From assembly GCF_040958095.1 (NCBI RefSeq), contig NC_091228.1, positions 9,188,340 through 9,252,339 on the forward strand: 64,000 nucleotides of DNA. Reading direction: 5' to 3'. This DNA is from Procambarus clarkii (Eukaryota > Arthropoda > Malacostraca > Decapoda > Cambaridae). Below are positions 11,001 to 23,252 of this stretch, one piece after another (the first letter of the stretch is position 1; each line of letters starts with the position of its first letter). Under the pieces are notes generated by a model. That model was not told the DNA's origin, did no database searches, and worked only from the letters and a program-made list of their open reading frames with translations. The position numbers were made by a program, and so were the translations under genes.

Positions 11001-11938
11001 CTGAATACCGCCAGAACCTCGAGTACCGCCACCGCCAGAACCCCGAGTACCGCCAGAACCCCGAGTACCGCCAGAACCCCGAGTACCGCCAGAACCCCGA
11101 GTACCGCCACCGCCAGAACCCCGAGTATCGCCAGAACCCTGAGTACCGCCAGAACCTCGAGTACCGCCACCGCCAGAACCCCGAGTACCGCCAGAACCCC
11201 GAGTACCGCCAGAACCCCGAGTACCGCCAGAACCCCGAGTATCGCCAGATCCCCGAGTATCGCCAGAACCCCGAGTACCGCCAGAACCCCGAGTACCGCC
11301 AGAACCCCGAGTACCGCCAGAACCCCGAGTACCGCCAGATCCCCGAGTATCGCCAGAACCCCGATTATCGCCAGAACCCCGAGTACCGCCAGAACCCCGA
11401 GTATCGCCAGTACCCCGAGTACCGCCAGAACCCCGAGTACCGCCAGAACCCCGATTACCGCCAGAACCCCGAGTATCGCCAGAATCCCGAGTACCGCCAG
11501 AACCCCGAGTACCGCCAGAACCCCGAGTATCGCCAGAACCCCGAGTACCGCCAGAACCCCGAGTACCGCCAGAACCCCGAGTACCGCCAGAACCCCGATT
11601 ACCGCCAGAACCCCGAGTATCGCCAGAACCCCGAGTATCGCCAGTACCCCGAGTACCGCCAGAACCCCGAGTACCGCCAGAACCCCGAGTACCGCCAGAA
11701 CCCCGATTACCGCCAGAACCCCGAGTATCGCCAGAACCCCGAGTATCGCCAGTACCCCGAGTACTGCCAGAACCCCGAGTACCGCTAGAACCCCGAGTAC
11801 CGCCAGAACCCCGATTACCGCCAGAACCCCGAGTACCGCCAGAACCCCGAGTACCGCCAGAACCCCGAGTACCGCCAGAACCCCGAGTACCGCCAGAACC
11901 CCGAGTACCGCCAGAACCCCGAGTATCGCCAGAACCCG
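8095..11938. repeat. 18-bp minisatellite array 1 (about 3.8 kb)
   Basis: Two related 18-bp units are present: CCAGTACCCTCAGTACCA at 8095-8400 and again at 9363-9620, and CCAGAACCCCGAGTACCG in the rest. Variants carry TATC for TACC, CCTGAG for CCCGAG, GATT for GAGT, and 6-bp CCGCCA insertions that make 24-bp units. Because 18 is a multiple of three and the unit lacks stops, five of the six frames stay open for hundreds of codons; these are artefacts. The array lies on the same strand and phase style as the arrays at 13.6 and 19.9 kb. Confidence 0.97.
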
Positions 11939-13571
11939 AGTATTGTGGGACATTTGGGGCTTGACTATATTTATTTAATTGTTAAAGTAATGAAATCAAT
12001 TACTATGGACAACCCGCTTTTATAGTAAAGAGGGAAACTAATAAAAAGTGATGATTGGAAATTCCTAGACGGACCAGTGTCTATGGATAAATATTAGGAA
12101 ATATAATCACTTGAGTAATTAATGGGCTGTATAAATAATTTACTTCAATCAAAGCCTCAAACACCTACATTGGGGGGTTATTGCTAGAACTTCATATATG
12201 TCTAGGAACTAGTGTGGTTCGTGCACCAGTTCATTGTGTAATAACCTAATCTTATGACCAAATAAAGAATCAATAGAAAATTTATCACCAATAAAGATAT
12301 AGATCATTAACATCAGAAATTAATAATTATAATAAACACGTATTATCTCCAGCGTACAGCATTCCATAAATGATAACTAAAATACTGATAATTTGAATAA
12401 TTAAAGAAATATGAAAAGTCTTAGCTTGAAGACGTTTTCGAAGACATCAGTTACGAATCATCCTCGGGATCTCCAGAATTCCTCGTAGAACACTGGGAGA
12501 TGAATAACACGGGTAAAGTAACAGCTCGTGGATTCCTCACACGCGAGCTGTAATTTAAGGGATATTACGTAGCAATGTACTAGGCTACTAAATATCTATA
12601 TTCAAGAAAATGGAAATAAATTAATTTAGAATACTAACATGGGTTTTGTTTAAGTTGCTCGATGTAACGACAAGCTACCCTGCCATATACAATCTCTAAT
12701 GATGCATCAAATGGGAGTTATATATACTTAGCTAAAGAGTACTGAATAAGTTGAGGCTTGCCGAAACCGCGTCCCAAGCTCTAGCGTCACAATGGCGAAC
12801 ACGTGGTAGCTTGCTCTGCTTGGATGTCGACGCGCTTATTTGGCCGGTCACAACGGATCACGTAGAACAAATTAACTAGTTCTGTGATGAGTATCAGGTT
12901 AAATCTTGCTGACAACTTCACCGTAACGTGTCCTAGACTCTGACACCAAAACAAGTTGCTCAATTCCGCAACAAGTCTTCACGCCGCACACTGGCGACTT
13001 CTCCACGAGCTGCAGTCCACCACACAATGGCGTCTCTCTCTCCCCTCCAGTCCCGCATTCGCCACAGAAATTATTTATCCCGAATAATATTACTTCGCGC
13101 AGTTGTTGCTAAAATGCTTTGATAAAGACTGGGTTGTAATTCTAGGGAGCTAAATATTATTACTTTCTCGTCTTACGGTGGTAAACGAGAAATGGAGATG
13201 ATTTTAGTTTTCTCCATGGCATTCACGCGTGACGGTAAATTTATTACTTGATAACAGTTGTAACTGAAAACTCTCGATTTGGCATTATTTGGGAGTTATG
13301 TTATCTGTAAATAATTGTCACACGGAATACTGATGTTTTTAGAGAATCACATTCAATTCTCTAACACACTGGATATAAATGTGTTTAACTGGGTAGAATC
13401 TGACGCAATACTGGAGCTTGTTTACGTAAGAATTCCGGCATTATTGTACAGACACAATTATTAGTTCATGTGAACACTACTGTTAGTTAATTTTAGTTAC
13501 TACAGTAATTAGTAGATTTTAGTAATAGTTAATAATAATACAACAGTATTGTATTAGTGTTGGAAATTTCC
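11939..13571. other. Non-repetitive spacer between minisatellite arrays; no gene seen
   Basis: About 1.6 kb of mostly AT-rich sequence with no long open frame and no recognisable transposon motif. It separates two arrays built from the same 18-bp unit, so it is either an insertion into one ancestral array or flanking DNA between two independent expansions. Nothing decides between these. Confidence 0.6.
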
Positions 13572-14690
13572 AACAAGTATCGCCAGAACCCCGAGTACCG
13601 CCAGAACCCCAAGTACCGCCAGAACCCCGAGTACCGCCAGAACCCCGAGTATCGCCAGAACCCCGAGTACCGCCAGAACCCCGAGTATCGCAAGAACCCC
13701 GAGTACCGCCAGAACCCCGGGTACCGCCAGAACCCCGAGTATCGCCAGAACCCCGAGTATCGCCAGAACCCCGAGTACCGCCAGAACCCCGAGTACCGCC
13801 AGAACCCCGAGTATCGCCAGAACCCCGAGTACCGCCAGAACCCCGAGTACCGCCAGAACCCCGAGTACCGCCAGAACCCCGAGTATCGCCAGAACCCCGA
13901 GTATCGCCAGAACCCCGAGTATCGCCAGAACCCCGAGTACCGCCAGAACCCCGAGTATCGCCAGAACCCCGAGTACCGCCAGAACCCCGAGTACCGCCAG
14001 AACCCCGATTACCGCCAGAACCCCGATTACCACCAGAACCCCGAGTATCGCCAGAACCCCGAGTATCGCCAGAACCCCGAGTACCGCCAGAGCCCCGAGT
14101 ACCGCCAGAGCCCCGAGTACCGCCAGAACCCCGAGTATCGCCAAAACCCCGAGTACCGCCAGAACCCCGAGTACCGCCAGAACCCCGAGTACCGCCAGAA
14201 CCCCGAGTATCGCCAGAACCCCGAGTACCGCCAGAACCCCGAGTACCGCCAGAACCCCGAGTATCGCCAGAACCCCGAGTATCGCCAGAACCCCGAGTAT
14301 CGCCAGAACCCCGAGTATCGCCAGAACCCCGAGTATCGCCAGAACCCCGAGTACCGCCAGAACCCCGAGTATCGCCAGAACCCCGAGTATCGCCAGTACC
14401 CCGAGTACTGCCAGAACCCCGAGTACCGCCAGAACCCCGAGTACCGCCAGAACCCCGATTACCGCCAGAACCCCGAGTATCGCCAGAACCCCGAGTACCG
14501 CCAGAACCCCGAGTACCGCCAGAACCCCGAGTATCGCCAGAACCCCGAGTACCGCCAGAACCCCGAGTACCGCCAGAACCCCGAGTACCGCCAAAACCCC
14601 GAGTACCGCCAGAACCCCGAGTACCGCCAGAACCTCGAGTACCGCCAGAACCTCGAGTACCGCCAGAACCCCGGGTACCCCCCCAATACC
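13572..14690. repeat. 18-bp minisatellite array 2 (about 1.1 kb)
   Basis: About 62 copies of the CCAGAACCCCGAGTACCG unit with TATC/TACC alternation. It lacks the 24-bp units and the CAGTACCCTCAG variant seen in array 1, so it is more homogeneous. It starts after a sequence rich in AATAATA near 13550 and ends in GGGTACCCCCCCAATACCC at about 14670-14690. Confidence 0.97.
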
Positions 14691-15524
14691 CACCAGAAGT
14701 CCATAGTTCGCGGGGGAGGGGACGGACGTGTCGTCGTCGCGCTCCGTTAAAACACTGGAATAAACCGGGCTTTTTTAGGATTACAACCATGGATTACGGC
14801 CCACAGTGATCACCAAGTGCATAGTGACCCGTAGGAAAGTTGAATACAGAAATTAACAGTGAAACTTTGAGTTAAATACAGAATAAAGGTGGTCCCACGT
14901 GGTGAGCCAGTGCCACCAGGCTCATGTGTACAGGCATAAGCGATATATATCAAATATAGCGAGCAGTGATACGTTGAACAGTGAAGTGGAACGTGTAACA
15001 CAACATATAAATTAGTGGATAGTGTTAGAGAATTGTACATAGAAAAAGTATAAATGTAAAGTTGTGGAGGAGGCATCACACTAGGCTGTTTACACCACAG
15101 CCACGAGGCCTACACAGTGTAGGGACGTCCCTCAGTAACAGTATACTCCCTCAGTGATAATATACTGGCAATATATACTGTAATACGGGCAAGTGGATCT
15201 AGAACTAGTAATAGAGTAAGTAAATAACATTGCAAGCCGGAAGAAAGTAGAAATTCCCTTAGGATATTACAGGCAAATAATCAGTGTATAAATCAAGTAA
15301 CTGGCAACCGGTAGCATCCTCCCCCTCCCCCCTGACCTGGGACAAACGGTCAACAATACGGTCCCAAGAGGACCATATTTTCTCCACAAGGCGATAAGTA
15401 CCCCCACATAAACTTGAACAAACAAACATATGTAATATTATAAATAAACTGTATACACATTATATATACATACATATAATATTACAAATATATGCATATA
15501 ATATTATAACATCACAAACCCATC
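14691..15524. other. Leader upstream of LINE copy A ORF1; no gene seen
   Basis: There is no long supported frame. A GC-rich stretch with TCGTCGTCGCG lies near 14730-14745, followed by AT-rich sequence with TATATATACA near 15470. It lies immediately 5' of the PHD-finger ORF of the CR1/L2-like LINE and is plausibly its 5' UTR. The element start is not defined. Confidence 0.5.
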
Positions 15525-16600
15525 ATGGAGGTGTGTGGAGGCTGCCATAAGTCACTTCGGAAGAGTGTTGTAGACATTGTATGTAACATTTGTAACATAA
15601 GATTTCACCTGAGTTGTACAGGATTACCTACACAATATGCAAACCGGGAAGGTAACTACTGGATCTGTCAAAGTGACAGACAGATGTGGGAAAACATTAC
15701 CAAACTAATGAATAACATTCCTGAAGTACACAGGCTACAATTCACACAAAATCTACCAGAAATATATGCAGAGTAAATAAAGACAGCAACGAACTCTGAG
15801 CACAACCCAGGGACTGAGAATTTAGAGAGTCAAAGTAGCAATGTAGAAGGACATAGCGTCGAGGTACACAAAAATGAAGGCAATATTGTAGAGCAAACTG
15901 GTGATATGAATAAGGAGATAAAAAATGAGACGAATGAGAACACAAATGAGAAAGACGAAAGCAACAAGGAGAAAGATAAGGGCAATACCGAGAATGAATG
16001 CAGAAACGAAAAAGTTGGAATAAAAATCAGAGGTAGACAAGTCGTGCACGGGTACAAACAAGAATAATACAATCACAGATGAAAATATTTGCAGGTATTG
16101 CGCAAAAGGACAGTGCAGATATGGGCCCAGAGGCACGGAATGCTCATTCATGCACTAACGGAAATGCCGAAACTGGTTAGGGAAAGGCAGATGTCGTTTT
16201 GATACAGAGTGTAGATATTTTCACCCTAAGCTATGCAAACTCTCAGTTAATGAGAGGAAATGCTACGATCTTCATTGCCCCGATTTCCACGTCAGAGGTA
16301 CACAGCGCTATATAAGAGAGGAAGTCCAATATAATAGCCCTGAATTTTTTTTAGAGGCAGGCAGAAACAGAGGGAGAAACAGACAGGCAGAAACGTGGCA
16401 GGAGTACGGACGGAGAGGGGAAAATGCCCAAGACTGGACTCCGGTTCGTCATCAAGCCCACACATACTACACCCCCCAACTACACAGAGACTACCACACT
16501 CCCCAGTATCACTTCCAAAACTGGACAAACCATTGCCACAACAACACACCCTTGGTCAGGGTAGAGAGGAGGGAGAACTACCAAAACCTTCAGAAGTGAC
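15525..16600 (+). pseudogene. LINE copy A ORF1: PHD-like finger plus three CCCH zinc fingers, broken
   Basis: ORF1 nucleic-acid-binding protein of a CR1/L2-like non-LTR retrotransposon. The first 84 codons hold a PHD-like cluster (CGGC, CNIC, FHLSC, then WIC), a domain known in ORF1 of CR1-like elements. A stop follows at 15774-15776, then an N/E/K-rich segment to about 16065. In another frame come three CCCH fingers at 16090-16155, 16165-16224 (C-x8-C-x5-C-x3-H, the canonical spacing) and 16234-16290; a TAA at 16156-16158 splits the first from the second. An Arg/Tyr/His-rich tail follows to about 16600. At least one frameshift and two stops make it non-functional. LINE copy C (near 42.45 kb, minus) preserves the third finger region, showing that the CCCH module belongs to the family. 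Confidence 0.7.
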
Positions 16601-19600
16601 ACACAATATGGACAATCATTCATTTTTGCAAACATTCAAGGTTTAAAGCCAAAGTCAAGAAATAAAGTTAAGTTCATAAATGGCCTCCTATTAGAGTCAA
16701 ACTCAGTATTTGGGGCATTCACGGAAACTCATACAAAAGATTACATGGATGTGAAATCTGGATTCCAAATTATAATTTATATAGATGTGATAGAAAAACT
16801 AGGTCAAATGGAGGAGTAGGTGTGTATATTAAAGAGGACCTGGTATGCACAGAACTACTAAACTCAACTAATGAGGTGGTAGAGGTACTTGGAATTAAGG
16901 TAGAGAAACTAAACCTAATTACTATTTTAATATATAAACCGCCAGATACAACGGTTGAGGAATTCACAGAGCAGATCCCCAAAATAGAGAACATACTTGA
17001 CAACCTAGCAAGCCCAGCTCCAGATATTATCTTCCTTGGAGATTTCAATTTACCGAGTCTAAGATGGAGAATGGCAAACACAAATATCATAGCAAGGAAT
17101 GACCCGGAAAATAACCAACCACAGGTCAGAGAACTTTTGAGATTCTGTGACAAATTCTCGCTCAATCAACAGATTACAGAACCAACTAGGAACGAAAACA
17201 CACTAGACTTGTTATTCACAAGCAATGATGAACTAATCAGAGACATAACAATCTCAGATACTTCATACTCAGACCATAAGCTCATTGAAGTGCGAACTAG
17301 CAAAAATAACGGTAGTAGGTCTAAGAGACCCAACAAGCGAGAAGGAATATTCAATCAATTCAATTTCAACAATAAGAGATTGACTGGGAAAAAATAAATG
17401 TAGACCTTGCAACCATTCAATGGGAGACGGTCTTAAGCGGCAAAACTCCCACACAGGGAATAGCTCAACTGACAGCTGAAGCTTACAAGGTCTGCTTGAA
17501 GCACGTACCTGTGAGGAGGGGCAGAAAGAGAACCACTCTAGAAAGAGAACGCAGACGACTGTACAGGAGAAGGAAAAAATAACGGAAATGCTTCGGCAGA
17601 CACAACTATCACAAGCAAGGAAAATAAGCCTAAGCAGGGAGATCGAAGAAATAGAACAAACGTTGAAGCAATCATATGAGTGTGAGGAAATGGAATTGGA
17701 ACGGAGAGCTATACAAGAGATAAGGAAAAATCCGAAATGTTTTTTCACATACGCAAAATCAAAATCCAAAACCTCGACCAGTATTGGACCGTTAATTACA
17801 AATGAAGGTACGTACACAGAGGACAACAAAGAGATTAGTGAAATTCTAAGAAGCCAGTATGAGGCTATGTTTAGCACACCAATAAACAACATGAAAGTTG
17901 ATGACCCAGACAGCTTCTTTATGAATGCCATTCAAGATGCAGATAATATAACGGATATTACCACAAACTCGGAAGACTTTGAAAGAGAAATTGACAATAT
18001 GCCTTTGCACTCAGCTCCTGGGCCTGACTCATGGAATTCAATATTCATAAAGAAATATAAAGTACCAGTAGCGAGAGCACTCAGCGTAATATGGAGAAAG
18101 AGCCTGGATACAGGGGAGATACCAGCAGCACTTAAGTCTGCAGATATAGCTCCGTTGCACAAGGGGGGTAGTAAAGCCTTGGCAAAAGATTATAGGCCAG
18201 TTGCACTAACATCACACTTAATAAAAGCGTTTGAAAGAGTGATTAGGAATCAAATTTCTAGTTTTATAGAAAACAATGAATTGCACAATCCAGGACAACA
18301 TGGATTTAGAGCGGGAAGATCCTGTCTGTCACAGTTACTCAACCACTATGACAAAATCACAGAAGCCCTAGAAGAAAAGCAAAATGCAGACGTTGTATAC
18401 ACAGACTTTGCAAAGGCGTTCGACAAATGTGACCATGGGGTGATAGCTCACAAAATGAGGTCAATGGGAATAACTGGAAAAGTAGGACGCTGGATACTCA
18501 ATTTCATGTCGAACAGAATACAAAGAGTAACAGTCAGATAAAATCGAGTCCAAGTGATGTTAAAAGCTCTGTACCTCAAGGTACAGTCCTTGCACCGCTA
18601 CTGTTCCTTATTCTCATATCTGATATAGACAAAAATACACGTCACAACTTCGTGTCGTCCTTTGCAGATGACACAAAAATCAGCATGAAAATTACCTCTG
18701 CTGAAGACATTGAAAAACTACAAGCAGAAGCAGATGTCAACAAAGTTTTCGATTGGGCAGCAGAAAATAACATGTTTAACAGTGATAAATTTCAGGTACT
18801 CAGGTACGGCAAAAATGAGGATCTGAAACATTATACAGGGTACAAAACACAATCGAATCTTCCCATAGTAGAAAAACAGCATGTCAAGGATTTGGGAATA
18901 ATGATGTCCGACGATTTAACGTTTAGGGATCCGGTCGGCCGAGCGGACAGCACGCTGGACTTGTGATCCTGTGGTCCCGGGTTCGATCCCAGGCGCTGGC
19001 GAGAAACAATGGACAGAGTTTCTTTCACCCTATGCCCCTGTTACCTAGCAGTAAAATAGGTACCTGGGAGTTAGTCAGCTGTCACGGGCTGCTTCCTGGG
19101 GGTGGAGGCCTGGTCGAGGACCGGGCCGCGGGGACACTAAAGCCCCGAAATCATCTCTAGATAACCTCAAGAAGGGAGCATAACCAAGCAAATATCGCAT
19201 CAGCCAGAAAAATGATCGGATGGATTACGAGAACTTTCAAATCCAGGGATCCCATCACAATGGTTGTACTCTTCAAGTCACTTGAGTTGTCCCGTCTCGA
19301 GTACTGTTCAGTACTCACTTCCCCACACCAGAGCAGGAGAGATTGCTGAAATAGAGGGAATACAGAGAACATATACGGCACGCATAGACGAGATAAAACA
19401 CCTAAATTATTGGGATCGTCTCAAAGCTCTCCAAATGTACTCTCTAGAAAGAAGACGAGAGAGATACCAAATAATATACACATGCAAAATACTGGAGGGC
19501 CAGGTCCCAAATCTAAACAGTAAAATAACAACGTACTGGAGTGAACGATATGGAAGAAAATGCAAGATTGAACCAGTGAAGAGCAGAGGTGCCATAGGCA

Positions 19601-19868
19601 CAATCAGAGAGCACTGTATAAACATCAGAGGTCCGTGGTTGTTCAACGTCCTCCCAGCGACTATAAGAAATATTGCCGGAACAACCGTGGACATCTTCAA
19701 GAGAAAACTGGACTGTTTTCTAAGAGAAGTTCCGGATCAGCCGGGCTGTGGTGGGTATGTGGCCCTGTGGGCCGCTCCAAGCAACAGCCTGGTGGACCAA
19801 ACTCTCACAAGTCTAGCCTGGCCTCGGGCCGGGCTTAGGGAGTAGAAGAACTCCCAGAACCCCATCAA
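16601..19868 (+). pseudogene. LINE copy A ORF2: endonuclease and reverse transcriptase, CR1/L2-like, broken
   Basis: ORF2 of a CR1/L2-like LINE. The AP-endonuclease domain runs about 16620-17390 (NIQGL, TETH, LGDFNLPSLRW near 17037, SDHKLIEV near 17270). RT runs about 17588-18700: PGPDSWN, RPVALTS, GFRAGRS, TDFAKAFDKCDH (motif A) and SSFADDTK (catalytic ADD near 18660). A C-terminal domain follows (LERRRERYQIIYTCKIL, about 19440). There are frameshifts near 16800, 17400-17580 and 18540, and a SINE splits the region after RT at 18926-19174. The 3' UTR ends CCAGAACCCCATCAAGCAGG and runs directly into minisatellite array 3. Copy B at 55.8-57.7 kb is clearly the same family and gives the uninterrupted order. 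Confidence 0.85.
18926..19174 (+). mobile_element. tRNA-derived SINE inserted in LINE copy A
   Basis: The head resembles a tRNA with pol III promoter boxes: A-box-like GGCCGAGCGGAC near 18938 and B box GGTTCGATCCC near 18980. The body has CACGGGCTGCTTCCTGGGGG and ACACTAAAGCCCCGAAATC and ends in AGATAACCTCAAG. LINE copy B is uninterrupted at the matching site (near 56957), which sets the insertion limits to within a few bases. A 5'-truncated, inverted relative lies at 35331-35462. No clear target duplication beyond a few bases. Confidence 0.85.
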
Positions 19869-19869
19869 G

Positions 19870-22441
19870 CAGGTATCCTCCGTACCATCACCAGTACCCT
19901 CAGTACCACCACCAGTACGCTCAGAACAATCAACAGTATCCTCGGTACAACCAACAGTACCCTCAGTACCACCACCAGTACCCTCAGTACCACCACCAGT
20001 ACCCTCAGTACCACCACCAGTACCCTTAGTAGCACCACCAGTACCCTCAGTACCACCACCATCACCATCAGTACCAACACCAGTACCACCACCAGTACCC
20101 TCAGTACCACCACCAGTACCCTCAGTACCACCACCAGTACCCTCAGTACAACCACCAGTACCCTTAGTAGCACCACCAGTACCCTCAATACCACCACCAG
20201 TACCCTCAGGACCACCACCAGTACCCTCAGTACCACCACCATCACCATCAGTACCACCACCAGTACCCTCAGTACCACCACCAGTACCCTTAGTAGCACC
20301 ACCAGTACCCTCAGTACCACCACCATCACCATCAGTACCAACACCAGTACCACCACCAGTACCCTCAGTACCAGCACCAGTACCCTCAGTACCACCACCA
20401 GTACCCTCAGTACCACCACCAGTACCCTCAGTACCACCACCAGTACCCTCAGTACCACCACCAGTACCCTCAGTGCCTCCAACAGTACCATCAGTAACAC
20501 CACCAGTACCCTCAGTACCACCACCAGTACCCTCAGTACCACCACCAGTACCCTCAGTACCACCACCAGTACCCTCAGTGCCTCCAACAGTACCATCAAT
20601 AATACCACCAGTACCACCACCATCACCATCAGTACCACCACCAGTACCCTCAGTACCACCACCAGTACCCTCAGTACCAACACCAGTACCCTTAGTACCA
20701 ACACCAGTACCCTCAGTACCACCACCAGTACCCTCAGTACCACCACCAGTACCCTCAGTACCAACACCAGTACCCTCAGTACCAACACCAGTACCCTCAG
20801 TACCTCCAACAGTACCATCAGTAACACCACCAGTACCCGCAGCACCACCACAAGTACCCTCAGTACCACCACCACCAGTACCCTCAGTTTCGCTACCAGT
20901 ACCCTTAGTACCAACACCAGTACCCTCAGTACCACCACCAGTACCCTCAGTACCAACACCAGTACCCTCAGTACCAACACCAGTACCCTCAGTACCAACA
21001 CCAGTACCCTCAGTACCAACACCAGTACCCTCAGTACCACCACCAGTACCCTCAGTACCACCACCACCAGTACCCTCAGTTTCGCTACCAGTACCCTCAG
21101 TACCAACACCAGTACCCTCAGTACCAACACCAGTACCCCTCAGTACCAACACCAGTACCCTCAGTACCAACACCAGTACCAACACCAGTACCCTCAGTAC
21201 CACCAACAGTACCCTCAGTACCAGCACCAGTACCCTCAGTACCACCACCAGTACCCTCAGTACCACCACCAGTACCCTCAGTGCCTCCAACAGTACCATC
21301 AGTAACACCACCAGTACCATCAGTAATACCACCAGTACCATCAATAATACCACCAGTACCCTCAGTACCACCACCATCACCATCAGTACCACCACCAGTA
21401 ACCTCAGTACCACCACCAGTACCCTCAGTACCAACACCAGTACCCTTAGTACCAACACCAGTACTCTCAGTAAAAACACCAGTACCCTCAGTACCCTCAG
21501 TACCAACACCAGTACCCTTAGTACCAACACCAGTACCCTCAGTACCAACACCAGTACCCTCAGTACCACCACCAGTACCCTCAGTACCAACGCTAGTACC
21601 CTCAGTACCACCACCAGTACCCTCAGTACCACCACCAGTACCCTCAGTACCAGCACCAGTACCCTCAGTACCAACACCAGTACCCTCAGTACCAACACCA
21701 GTACCCTCAGTACCAACACCAGTACCCTCAGTACCAACACCAGTACCCTCAGTACCAGCACCAGTACCCTCAGTACCAGCACCAGTACCCTCAGTACCAA
21801 CACCAGTACCCTCAGTACCAACACCAGTACCCTCAGTACCAACACCAGAACCCTCAGTACCAACACCAGTACCCTCAGTACCAACACCAGTACCCTCAGT
21901 ACCAACACCAGTACCCACAGTACCACCACCAGTACCCTCAGTACCACCACCAGTACCCACAGTACCAACACCAGTACCCTCAGTACCACCACCAGTACCC
22001 TCAGTACCACCACCAGTACCCTCAGTACCACCACCAGTACCCTCAGTACCACCACCAGTACCCTCAGTACCACCACCAGTACCCTCAGTACCACCACCAG
22101 TACCCACAGTACCACCACCAGTACCCTCAGTACCACCACCAGTACCCACAGTACCAACACCAGTACCCTCAGTACCACCACTAGTACCCTCAGTACCAAC
22201 ACCAGTACCCTCAGTACCACCACCAGTACCCTCAGTACCAACACCAGTACCCTCAGTACCAACACCAGTACCCTCGGTACCACCACCAGTACCCTCAGTA
22301 CCACCACCAGTACCCTCAGTACCAACACCAGTACCCTCAGTACCACCACCAGTACCCTCAGTACCAACACCAGTACCCTCAGTACCAACACCAGTACCCT
22401 CAGTACCACCACCAGTACCCTCAGTACCAACGCTAGTACCC
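19870..22441. repeat. 18-bp minisatellite array 3 (about 2.6 kb)
   Basis: About 140 copies of CCAGTACCCTCAGTACCA and variants with ACCAACA, CCAACAGTACCATCAGT, ACCATCACCATCAGT and ACCCTTAGT. It is the same family as the minority unit of array 1. The array begins within a few bases of the 3' end of LINE copy A and ends at CTAGTACCCTGATTCTG. The long open frames across it in all directions are artefacts of the 18-bp period. Confidence 0.97.
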
Positions 22442-22659
22442 TGATTCTGTTTATGTAAATGTTGAGGCTGTGCAAATTTCATTCACTATATACTAGAATT
22501 AGTTGCATATCATTTAACATGTAACTATCATACTGATTTACTTCTTAAAATTAAGTCTTATGATGTCTCCTATGTTTAATAGTGCATTTCTTAATGTTGG
22601 TAAAATGTAAACAATTAATTTTACAGTATAATTAACTTGCTCGGGAAGGAAAATATTGA

Positions 22660-22731
22660 GGGCCTGTCCGGGAGTTGAACCCGGGACCTCCTACACCCAA
22701 AGCAGGAATCATACCACTAGACCAACAGGCC
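22660..22731 (-). tRNA. tRNA-Pro (UGG)
   Basis: A 72-nt cloverleaf on the minus strand. The acceptor stem GGCCTGT pairs fully with ACAGGCC. The anticodon arm is CCTGC-TTTGGGT-GTAGG with anticodon TGG. The T arm CCCGGGTTCAACTCCCGG holds a strong B box, and the D arm TGGTCTAGTGGTATGATT holds the A box. There is no intron. This is the best candidate for a functional host gene in the window. Three tRNA-Pro-like sequences follow within 1.8 kb. Confidence 0.9.
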
Positions 22732-22803
22732 GTGGATATTTGAGTTTAGTTACGTTATTTAAATCTCCTTTTTAGAATGAAATATTCCCATTGAAAATAA
22801 TCA

Positions 22804-22850
22804 GAGCCTGTCGGGGATTCAAACCCTGGACACGAGTATTTAAAGCAAGC
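22804..22850 (-). pseudogene. tRNA-Pro-like remnant
   Basis: AGCCTGTCGGGGATTCAAACCC matches the 3' half (T arm and acceptor) of the tRNA-Pro gene about 140 bases earlier, with changes, and then diverges after the anticodon-arm region (AAAGCAAGC). It is a partial copy. Confidence 0.55.
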
Positions 22851-23252
22851 AATATTTTTCTTGAGAAAAGCATAATTTTCAACATGCGGTCAATCAGCTG
22901 GTAAACCATCACTTAGTGATTCTTTCAACAATAAGAAATTTCTGACTTCCTGTCAGCAAGAAGTCAAATCATTATGAATTGCTAAATGTTTTTAATGTTT
23001 AAACATTGGAAGTTAAAATGCCTTAATTAATAAGACAAAAATTATGTACTTGGAAAAGCTATCAGTGCTTACCTGTCAGTGTCTACTGAGGCATCTGGCG
23101 AGATCTAGCTCTTGGACCTCCACCCCACACCTTATAATTTGTATTTTTTTTTTTTACATCTACAATGTGTTCTAAAAAATTTATTGACGCTCGAGTTCCA
23201 TGTCGTGTTTTGTTCATAAATTTATGATTAGAGATGACTGTGGAGACTTCTA

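Noticed and set aside
8095..11938. CRISPR-like array
   Set aside because: Units are contiguous with no unique spacers, and the host is eukaryotic.
7887..11978. Open frames of up to 1058 codons on both strands with hexapeptide repeats
   Set aside because: The 18-bp unit has no stop in most phases, so several frames stay open at once; there is no start context, signal or unique domain.
13519..14790. Proline/asparagine/tyrosine-repeat or glycine-rich protein candidates
   Set aside because: Minisatellite array 2 read in several frames and both strands; same artefact.
19737..22482. PVPSVP-repeat proline-rich protein or collagen-like glycine-rich protein
   Set aside because: Minisatellite array 3; competing frames are equally open and one runs into the LINE 3' end.
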